The translations under genes were made by a program, and so were the position numbers. DNA of 28,885 nucleotides, from the NCBI GenBank assembly GCA_021648225.1, contig JAKITE010000024.1, positions 1-28,885 of the forward strand, read 5' to 3'. The notes under the pieces are model-generated. The model worked only from the letters and a program-made list of their open reading frames with translations, searched no databases and was not told where the DNA came from. The stretch is from Paracoccaceae bacterium (lineage in GTDB: Bacteria; Pseudomonadota; Alphaproteobacteria; Rhodobacterales; Rhodobacteraceae). Shown in pieces: positions 7,398 to 13,798 of this stretch. Within the stretch, counting starts at the first letter, position 1. Every line of letters starts with the position of its first letter.

Positions 7398-9410
7398 CTA
7401 TCGCGCCCGGTCCAGCCCCCGACCCTTTAACAATGCGTCAACCGACGGCAAAGCCCCGCGAAAGGCAACATACAGGTCTTCGGGGTCTTTTGAACCTCCG
7501 GCAGTATAAATATATTTGGCCAAACGTGCCGCCGTTTCGGGGTCGAAAATATCGCCAACATCTTCAAAGGCCTCAAATGCATCCGCATCCATCACCTCGG
7601 ACCACATATAGGAATAATAACCGGCCGAATATCCGTCACCTGAAAACACATGGGCAAAATTCGGCGTGGCGTGGCGCATGCGAATGGCGGATGGCATCTT
7701 CAGCCTGTCCAGCGTTTGCGCCTGTGCCTGCATCGCATCCTTGGGCGCGGGGCCTGAATGGAAATCAAGGTCAACCATGGCCGAGCTGATGAATTCAACC
7801 GTATCAAACCCCGAGCCGAAATTTTCAGCGGCTTTCAAACGGTCAAGCAAACCCTGCGAAATAGGCTCGCCGGTTTTTACATGCAACGCATGTTTACGCA
7901 GCACCTGCGGATGCGCGCCCCAATGCTCAAACAGCTGGCTGGGTAGTTCAACAAAATCCCGGGCTACGGATGTGCCTGCGATAAACCCATAGGTCACATC
8001 CGACATCAAGGAATGCAGCGCATGGCCGAATTCATGGAACAGGGTGCGAACATCGTCAAAGCCAAGCAAAGCCGGTGATCCCGCAGGCGGTTTGGAAAAA
8101 TTACAGACATTTACGGTGATGGGCCGCACATCGCCATCCAGCTTTGATTGGCCGCGAAACCGCGAACACCATGCGCCGGACCGTTTTGACGGGCGGGCAA
8201 AATAATCACCAATAAAAACCCCGATATGTTTTTCGCCTTTGCGCACCTCCCACGCCCGCGCATCAGGATGATAAAGCGGCACATCCAGCACTTTGAAAGA
8301 CAGGCCAAACAGCCTTCCGGCCACGTCAAAGGCCGCGTTTATCATGCGGTCCAGCGCCAGATAGGGTTTGACCTCCGCATCATCCAGATCATGTTCGCGC
8401 TGTTGCAAAATGGCTGCGTAATATCGCCAGTCCCACGCGGCAAGATCACCGTTTATGCCATCTTCATGCAGCAAATTCGTCAGCTTTTCGGCATCTTTAT
8501 CAGCGGCCAATTTGGCAGGCGCCCAGACTTTGTTCAGCAAATCCCGCACGTTTTCAGGCTTTTTGGCCATTTCGCCATCCAGCTTAAAGGCGGCAAAATC
8601 TGCGTAACCCAACAGATTGGCGCGTTCATGGCGCAGGGCCAGCATTTCATTGGCAATGCCGCGATTATCGGTTTCGCCTCCATTGGCCCCGCGCGAAACC
8701 CATGCTTCATAAGCAATTTCGCGCAAATCGCGGTGTGGTGAAAACTGCAAAAACGGCACGATCAGGGAACGCGAGGTGGTAATGATATGCCCGTCCATAT
8801 TACGGTCTTTGGCGGCTGCCGCTGCCGAATTTATCAGATCCTCCGGCAAGCCATCCAAACCGTCACGATCCAGCACCATAAACCAGCTTCGCTCATCCGC
8901 CAGCAGGTTTTGGGTAAAACCGGTGCCAAGGCTGGCCAGTTCCCCCATGATTTTTGCCAGACGCGCCTTGGCATCGCCTTTTAGCTCAGCCCCGGCGCGC
9001 ACAAACATTTTGCGATACAGGCTTAAAACCCGTTTTTGTTCATCCGACAAACCCCGTTGGGAAATCGCATCTACCCGCGCCCATAACCGGGCATTCATCA
9101 GCAATTCAGATGAATACGCCGCCAGTTTTGGCGATAGATCCCGCTGCAATGCTTCCAGTTCCGGCGTGCTGTCGGCACCGGCAATATTGAAAAACACCCC
9201 CGCCACACGGTCAAGCAACTTGTCGGAACGTTCCAGCGCCTCGATGGTGTTTTCAAAGGTGGGTGGGAAAACATCGGCTGCAATTGCAGCGCTGTTTTTC
9301 CGGCCCTCGGCCAGCGCTGTCTCAAATGCGGGGGCAAAATCGGCGGTGTTGATCGTATCAAAGGGCGGAATTTCAAACGGAGTATTCCAGTCGGACAGCA
9401 ATATATTCAT
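7398..9410 (-). CDS. dcp: M3 family zinc oligopeptidase (peptidyl-dipeptidase Dcp / OpdA-like)
   Basis: This 670-residue protein fits the M3A family (Dcp and OpdA are about 680). It opens with the family-typical PPFDTI segment and has an all-helical N-terminal half. The catalytic motif HEFGH is at 459-463 (zinc ligands H459 and H463, catalytic E460) and the third ligand lies in DFVELPSQ at E488. The C-terminal GYSAGYYSYMWSEV contains the Tyr/His-region residues that bind substrate in M3 enzymes. No signal peptide is present, so it acts on short peptides in the cytosol; Dcp would release C-terminal dipeptides, while OpdA is an endopeptidase with a similar fold. I favour Dcp on the N-terminal motif but cannot exclude OpdA. 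The ATG at 9410 is preceded by AAAGG. It is divergent from the EF-hand gene. Confidence 0.93.
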   Translation of the reverse strand: MNILLSDWNTPFEIPPFDTINTADFAPAFETALAEGRKNSAAIAADVFPPTFENTIEALERSDKLLDRVAGVFFNIAGADSTPELEALQRDLSPKLAAYSSELLMNARLWARVDAISQRGLSDEQKRVLSLYRKMFVRAGAELKGDAKARLAKIMGELASLGTGFTQNLLADERSWFMVLDRDGLDGLPEDLINSAAAAAKDRNMDGHIITTSRSLIVPFLQFSPHRDLREIAYEAWVSRGANGGETDNRGIANEMLALRHERANLLGYADFAAFKLDGEMAKKPENVRDLLNKVWAPAKLAADKDAEKLTNLLHEDGINGDLAAWDWRYYAAILQQREHDLDDAEVKPYLALDRMINAAFDVAGRLFGLSFKVLDVPLYHPDARAWEVRKGEKHIGVFIGDYFARPSKRSGAWCSRFRGQSKLDGDVRPITVNVCNFSKPPAGSPALLGFDDVRTLFHEFGHALHSLMSDVTYGFIAGTSVARDFVELPSQLFEHWGAHPQVLRKHALHVKTGEPISQGLLDRLKAAENFGSGFDTVEFISSAMVDLDFHSGPAPKDAMQAQAQTLDRLKMPSAIRMRHATPNFAHVFSGDGYSAGYYSYMWSEVMDADAFEAFEDVGDIFDPETAARLAKYIYTAGGSKDPEDLYVAFRGALPSVDALLKGRGLDRAR

Positions 9411-9635
9411 AACGGAGCCTTTCAGTTGGCCCAGCCTAGTCCGTCCGGCAAAAAACGGCCAGCGCGATTATGTTGCCCGCAACCAATGCCGGAATATGCT
9501 GTATAAAATACGTGGCTTTGTAAATGCAAAAATAATTCCAATTCCCGCGACGGAAATTTTCAGGTGCTGCGTATAAGTAATATGCGAAAAAATGAATGCG
9601 TTTGGCTTTCATTGCGTAAATTCTGGAGAAGAACC

Positions 9636-10064
9636 ATGAAAAAGATTATCCTGACCCTGACAGCAACTTTGGCCCTGACCACAAGTGCATTTGCACAAGG
9701 CGCCCCCGGTTGGGGTTTTTTGAACAATTGGGATTTTAACGAGGATGGCCAGGTCACATTGGAAGAAGCCACCGAACGGCGTGGCGATATCTTTTTGACA
9801 TTTGATGATAACGAAGACGGTATCCTGAATGCCGATGAATATGCCGGCTTTGACAATGCGCGCGCCATTGACCAAGAGGGCAAGACCCCGCCGATCAATA
9901 CCGGACGTCAAGGCGCAACCGGCATGACCCTTGAATTTAATGATATCGATGGCGATGGCCAGATTTCCCGGGAAGAATTCATTTCCCGAACCGCAGCATG
10001 GATCGCCCTGCTGGACAGCAATGCCGACGGCGTTGTTACCTCGGCCGATTTTGTGCGCCCTTAA
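9636..10064 (+). CDS. Secreted four-EF-hand calcium-binding protein
   Basis: ATG at 9636 follows GGAGAA by 5 nt. The frame extends upstream, but this start gives a clean signal peptide (KK charge, hydrophobic core, AFA/Q cleavage near residue 20). The mature ~122 residues hold four EF-hand loops: D33-N35-D37-E44, D57-N59-D61-E68, D103-D105-D107-E114 and D127-N129-D131 with D138 at the last position. A Pro/Gly linker of about 30 residues separates the two pairs. The arrangement is calmodulin-like but exported, so it probably binds Ca2+ in the periplasm or outside the cell as a buffer or sensor. No enzymatic domain is present. It is convergent with yceI and divergent from the peptidase, so monocistronic, ending at the hairpin at 10111-10141. 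The partner is unknown. Confidence 0.88.
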   Translation: MKKIILTLTATLALTTSAFAQGAPGWGFLNNWDFNEDGQVTLEEATERRGDIFLTFDDNEDGILNADEYAGFDNARAIDQEGKTPPINTGRQGATGMTLEFNDIDGDGQISREEFISRTAAWIALLDSNADGVVTSADFVRP

Positions 10065-10110
10065 CCGGACAGCCCGAACCGGCAGGGGTGTTTATATTTG
10101 CCCCGCAAAT

Positions 10111-10141
10111 ACCGGCCAGCGCAATTAATGCGCTGGCCGGT
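10111..10141. terminator. Bidirectional hairpin between EF-hand gene and yceI
   Basis: A perfect 13-bp stem ACCGGCCAGCGCA / TGCGCTGGCCGGT with a 5-nt loop (ATTAA) fills most of the 82-bp gap between the convergent stop codons. Neither side has a real T-run, so intrinsic termination may be weak; a 3'-end stabilising hairpin shared by both mRNAs is also possible. Confidence 0.75.
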
Positions 10142-10146
10142 CCGGT

Positions 10147-10731
10147 TTAATATTCCAGATCAAACACAAACCGCACGGTTACCGGCGCTGTGCGGGTGAT
10201 CGAAGGCAGGCTGGCCAGCTCTTGTAATTTATCAATACCGGCGTTGATTTCCAGATCATCGGTCGACAGAAATATCATACCGTCAGATACCAGCATGACG
10301 CGGGTATCTGACAAGCGCACGGCAATCATCGGCGCGTCAAATCCGGTTTCCACACCCAATAATTCAAGCGTGGCATCCACCATAACGCTGGTCATGGCGC
10401 CAACCTCAAGGCCTTCAAGGCTTTCCATATCTACCGAGGCCGATACATTGGCCGCAGCCATACCGTTAAAAACATGTTCAATCATGCGTTCATTGCGAAT
10501 GTCGATATTGGTTTGCACGCTGCCAAGGTCAATATCAACCGATACATTGCCCGCCGCATCCACACCACCGGACAGGTCGGGAAAATAGTGGGTCTCGCCG
10601 AGTTCGGTCTTTTTGATCGACCCGAACGAAATACTAGAGGCCGCGCCATCCAGCACCCAAACGCCCGCATTGGCAAATGTTGCACTGGTGGCCAGAATTG
10701 CGGCTGCAAAGCCTGTTACGATTTTATGCAT
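10147..10731 (-). CDS. YceI-family periplasmic lipid-binding-like protein
   Basis: From ATG at 10731 (with GGGGAGA about 7 nt upstream) the protein has 194 residues: a signal peptide of about 22 residues (ATFANA/G) followed by the antiparallel-beta YceI fold. The opening WVLDGAASSISF matches the family start W.ld..hs.i.F, the NIDIRNERMIEHVF stretch is the T.d..RD.hl...F equivalent, and the C-terminal FVFDLEY strand closes the barrel. YceI proteins bind isoprenoid or amphiphilic lipids in the periplasm and are often induced by stress or organic acids. It is divergent from an ECF sigma gene, a common arrangement for a regulon target. An upstream extension of 41 codons is open but overlaps the sigma gene and lacks a ribosome binding site. 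Confidence 0.88.
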   Translation of the reverse strand: MHKIVTGFAAAILATSATFANAGVWVLDGAASSISFGSIKKTELGETHYFPDLSGGVDAAGNVSVDIDLGSVQTNIDIRNERMIEHVFNGMAAANVSASVDMESLEGLEVGAMTSVMVDATLELLGVETGFDAPMIAVRLSDTRVMLVSDGMIFLSTDDLEINAGIDKLQELASLPSITRTAPVTVRFVFDLEY

Positions 10732-10759
10732 TGAATGATCTCCCCGATCGGATAAGTTG

Positions 10760-11311
10760 ATGCCGGTTTTACGACACCTTGAATGTTCAACACCCGGGGA
10801 CAGCATTATATTCGCCTCAAATGATAAAATAATTCGCAAAGCATTAATTGCCATGCATCCACAGCTGTGGCGGTTTGCCTATGGGTTGGCCGGTAACCGT
10901 GCCGCAGCCGATGATCTGGCACAGGCAACCTGTTTGCGCGCTTTGGAAAAATCGGCGCAATTTCAAAAGGGCACCCATGCGGATCGCTGGATATTTACCA
11001 TTTGCCGCAATATCTGGCTGAATGACCTGCGCGCCAATAAAATCCGGCTGGGGGCGGGGGTTATTCCTGCCGAAGATAGCGACCTGCAAGCAAAAAATTC
11101 TGATCCGGTCGAGAATATTTTTGCGTCCGAGGTGTTAATCAAAGTAATGGCCCTGCCTGATGCCCAGCGCGAAACGGTTTTGCTGACCTATATCGAAGGG
11201 TTCAGTTATAAGGATACCGCCACCATGCTGGATATTCCAATTGGCACCGTCATGAGCAGGCTATCGGCCGCGCGCAAAGCCCTGGCGCCGCTTAACAAGG
11301 AGGTTGAGTAA
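10760..11311 (+). CDS. ECF-type RNA polymerase sigma-70 factor
   Basis: This protein of about 183 residues has region 2 (WRFAYGLAGNRAAADDLAQ... with the ATCLRALEK and RWIFTICRNIWLNDLR helices) and a C-terminal region 4 (LPDAQRETVLLTYIEGFSYKDTATMLDIPIGTVMSRLSAARKAL, described here as 136-178), joined by a short linker; it lacks regions 1 and 3. This is the group 4 (ECF) layout. Start choice is uncertain: ATG at 10760 includes the residues just before region 2 that the family normally has, but leaves only 28 bp to the divergent yceI start. ATG at 10853 would leave a 121-bp intergenic gap but cut into the region 2.1 helix. The stop overlaps the anti-sigma ATG by one base (TAATG). The regulon probably includes this pair and possibly yceI. 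Confidence 0.88.
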   Translation: MPVLRHLECSTPGDSIIFASNDKIIRKALIAMHPQLWRFAYGLAGNRAAADDLAQATCLRALEKSAQFQKGTHADRWIFTICRNIWLNDLRANKIRLGAGVIPAEDSDLQAKNSDPVENIFASEVLIKVMALPDAQRETVLLTYIEGFSYKDTATMLDIPIGTVMSRLSAARKALAPLNKEVE

Positions 11312-12012
11312 TGTATTCTGACGAAGACCTGACCGCTTTTCTGGATGGCGAATTACCTGCGGAAACAGCCGGTGCCATCACCGCCGCACTGGCAAAAGAC
11401 CCTGCATTGGCCAACCGTCTGGCAACGCTGGAAATCGACCTTTCCGGTCTGAAATCCGCATTTGACAGCCTGCCAACCCCGCCCGTTACCTTACCCGCCA
11501 CCAAGCCGCGCTGGATCATGCCTGCGCTGGCGGCATCAATTATGCTGGCGCTGGGCATTGGCATTGGTGCCCGCCTGCAAGCCCCCCAAACCGGATGGGA
11601 GATGGAGGTGGCGCATTATCAGGCGCTGTATGTTTTGGAAACCCTGTCTGTAATTGAACCAGATGCCGAGCGGCTTACGCAGGAAGTCGCCAAAACCAGC
11701 GCCTTGCTTGGCCTTGATATGAACCTTGAAGTTCTGGATGGTTTTGACGGGTTAACCCTGCGTCGTGCGCAGGTATTGGGGTTTGAAGGGCAGGTATTGA
11801 TTCAAATCGCCTATACGATGGAAGACGGCACGCCGGTGGCGTTTTGCATTCTGAAACGGCAAAATCTGGATGAAGAAGGCATCGAAACCACAGAAATGCT
11901 GGGAATGGCCGCTGCTTCGTGGCAAAATTCAACCCATAGTTTTCTGGCCATCGGCGGCAAAGACCAGAAACTGATGGCTGATTTCGCCAGCCATCTGGCG
12001 GCCGCGCTTTAG
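11311..12012 (+). CDS. Membrane anti-sigma factor for the upstream ECF sigma
   Basis: This 233-residue protein opens with SDEDLTAFLDGELP, the usual N-terminus of single-pass anti-sigma factors. A helical sigma-binding domain (1-60), a Pro-rich stretch, one transmembrane helix at about 69-87, and a periplasmic domain of about 145 residues follow. No HxxxCxxC zinc motif is present, so it is not a ZAS-type redox anti-sigma factor. Translational coupling to the sigma gene (TAATG) fits stoichiometric production. The periplasmic domain presumably senses an envelope signal; its ligand is not readable. The coding end overlaps the convergent permease gene by 4 bp. Confidence 0.85.
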   Translation: MYSDEDLTAFLDGELPAETAGAITAALAKDPALANRLATLEIDLSGLKSAFDSLPTPPVTLPATKPRWIMPALAASIMLALGIGIGARLQAPQTGWEMEVAHYQALYVLETLSVIEPDAERLTQEVAKTSALLGLDMNLEVLDGFDGLTLRRAQVLGFEGQVLIQIAYTMEDGTPVAFCILKRQNLDEEGIETTEMLGMAAASWQNSTHSFLAIGGKDQKLMADFASHLAAAL

Positions 12013-12806
12013 CCTTTGGGGGCGGCCCGCATTTTGGTCTCTAGCCGGCGCAACAACAGCGACAGGCTGACCGTCATAATCAAATAGATATAGGCCACAA
12101 TATTATAGGTTTCCAGATACTTATAAGACCCCGCCGCATAGATTTTGCCAAGCTGGGCAATATCCGCGACCCCCAGTATGGACACCAGGGAACTGTCCTT
12201 GATCAGGGCAATAAAATCATTGCCAAGCGGGGGTAAAATGGTGCGGATGGCTTGGGGGAAAATGATTTTCCGGAACCGTTGCCAGCCATTCAGGCCCAAC
12301 GCCTTGGCGGCCTCGATCTGGCCGGTATCCACCGATTGAATGCCGGCGCGAAACACCTCGGCGATAAAGGCCGAATAGCCGATGGTCAGGGCCATCACCG
12401 CCCGCCAGAACAAGGATAAGTCACGGGTTTTAACCGGATCAAACCCCATAGGTTCAATGGCCCAGTTCAACCCCGCCACCAATAATGGCGCGCCAACAAA
12501 GGACACGTAAATCAACATCACCAGAATGGGAATACCGCGAACAATCTCGATATAAAACCGCGCCAGTTGGCGAAAAACCAGAAACCGAGACAGTGACCCG
12601 ACGGCCATTAACAGCCCGATCAGCGACGCTGCGAAAAACGAAAATACCGTCACAAATATCGTCACCCAGATGCCGCGCGAAACGATGCGGATGATCTGCG
12701 TATACAATTCATCGGTATAAACGCGGTATGCCAGATACAAGCCGATAGCGACCGCAACCAGCAGCCAATACGGGAAATCCTTGGAATTATTTTGCGGGGT
12801 CAACAT
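12009..12806 (-). CDS. Polar amino-acid-type ABC transporter permease (HisM/ArtM-like)
   Basis: This 265-residue inner-membrane protein has about five hydrophobic helices and the EAA loop EAAKALGLNGWQRFRKIIFPQAIR that docks the ATPase. Family features around it are IVRGIPILV, FIAEVFRAGIQSV and GNDFIALIKDSSLVSIL, all characteristic of the HEQRo/His-Gln-Arg-opine permease family. It lies 42 bp downstream of the periplasmic binding-protein gene on the same strand, with a hairpin between them. No second permease or ATP-binding subunit is adjacent; the ATPase must be supplied elsewhere and the permease may act as a homodimer. The substrate is probably a polar amino acid or small amine, given the catabolic genes transcribed divergently. 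Confidence 0.92.
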   Translation of the reverse strand: MLTPQNNSKDFPYWLLVAVAIGLYLAYRVYTDELYTQIIRIVSRGIWVTIFVTVFSFFAASLIGLLMAVGSLSRFLVFRQLARFYIEIVRGIPILVMLIYVSFVGAPLLVAGLNWAIEPMGFDPVKTRDLSLFWRAVMALTIGYSAFIAEVFRAGIQSVDTGQIEAAKALGLNGWQRFRKIIFPQAIRTILPPLGNDFIALIKDSSLVSILGVADIAQLGKIYAAGSYKYLETYNIVAYIYLIMTVSLSLLLRRLETKMRAAPKG

Positions 12807-12815
12807 ATCAAAAAC

Positions 12816-12839
12816 CTGCCCCCGCGCAAACGGAGGCAG
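12816..12839 (-). promoter_or_regulatory. Intercistronic hairpin between binding-protein and permease genes
   Basis: In the minus-strand transcript a 9-bp stem (CTGCCUCCG with CGGGGGCAG, one U-G wobble) closes a 6-nt loop UUUGCG. The only non-Watson-Crick position pairs as a wobble in the RNA made from this strand but not in the opposite one, consistent with selection on this transcript. Such hairpins typically protect the upstream binding-protein message and lower permease expression. Confidence 0.6.
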
Positions 12840-12848
12840 TCACGGGGC

Positions 12849-13640
12849 TTAACCGCCCATATCATATTCAAGGAACCATTTGACATTCAGCGCCTCGATG
12901 GTGCCGTCGGCCTTCATACTGGCAATCGCCGCATTGATCGGCCCGACCAGTTCAGACCCCATCGGAAAGATAAAGCCGAAATCCTCGGTGCCCATCGGAT
13001 CACCGATCAATTTGAACGTATCAGGGTTGGCGCGCACATATCCCGCACCGGCGGTGCCGTCGGTTAGAACCACATCAACATCGCCAGCCTTAAGCGCCTG
13101 AACGGTAATGCCGAATGTTTCAAACAGTTTGATACGGGGGTTGGCCTCGTCTGCATCCAGCATGTTATAGACCGCCACATAAAACGGCGTAGTGCCGGGT
13201 TGGGCGCCAACCAGACCATCCTCGAACGCGGCAAAGCTGGCCCCATCGGTGAAACGGTCTTCATCGGCACGCACCAGCATGAACATTTCCGAGCGCATAT
13301 AGGCATCGGAAAAATCGACAATTTCAGCGCGGTCATCGCGGATGGTAATGCCGGTCATGCCCATATCATATTCGCCGCCGGAAACCGCAGGGATCATCGC
13401 ATCCCAGCTAATATTTTGGTATTCCACGGTAATATTCAAACGGCTGGCGATTTCGGCCATGGCGTCATATTCCCAACCAATGGCATTGCCGGTGGACGGT
13501 TCAACAAATTGCAGCGGCGGATAGGCGTTTTCGGTGACAACCACTACGGTTTGACCTCCAAGGTCAGGCAGGTCTTGCGCCATTGCGGATGTGGATATCA
13601 AGGATGCGGCACATGCCGCCAGAATCAAATTGGTTTTCAT
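12849..13640 (-). CDS. Periplasmic substrate-binding protein of a polar amino-acid ABC transporter (SBP family 3)
   Basis: This 263-residue protein begins with a signal peptide (about 21 residues, cleavage AMA/Q). The mature protein has the SBP_bac_3 pattern: TENAYPPLQFVEPSTG at the start, GWEYDAMAEIASRLN, the ligand-site MGMTGITIRDDRAEIVDFSDAY, and the C-terminal GFIFPMGSELVGPINAAI with a TIEALNVKWF helix. It should capture a polar amino acid or related small amine in the periplasm for the permease encoded next. A strong ribosome binding site (GGAGG) precedes the ATG. It is divergent from the dimethylglycine-dehydrogenase-like gene with 158 bp between starts, suggesting shared control and a linked substrate, which is inference. 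Confidence 0.93.
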   Translation of the reverse strand: MKTNLILAACAASLISTSAMAQDLPDLGGQTVVVVTENAYPPLQFVEPSTGNAIGWEYDAMAEIASRLNITVEYQNISWDAMIPAVSGGEYDMGMTGITIRDDRAEIVDFSDAYMRSEMFMLVRADEDRFTDGASFAAFEDGLVGAQPGTTPFYVAVYNMLDADEANPRIKLFETFGITVQALKAGDVDVVLTDGTAGAGYVRANPDTFKLIGDPMGTEDFGFIFPMGSELVGPINAAIASMKADGTIEALNVKWFLEYDMGG

Positions 13641-13798
13641 TTTTTCCTCCGGTTTATAATTAACAGGACTATGGCGCAGGTATTACAACCTGACAAGCCG
13701 CGTGGTCGTTATCGTTTGATCATATGTCGGACAAGATAACTTGCCATTTCAGGGCCAAGGGTAAAAGCTGGGGGAAACAACACAACGGAGAGCCCCAA

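Noticed and set aside
10805..10810. Perfect TATAAT on the minus strand, possible -10 element of yceI
   Set aside because: No convincing -35 hexamer at 16-18 bp, and it falls inside the sigma-factor reading frame if the longer start is right.
13708..13740. GTTATC ... GATAAC inverted repeat in the binding-protein/dehydrogenase gap
   Set aside because: Only 6-bp arms with a 21-nt spacer; likely by chance in an AT-rich gap.
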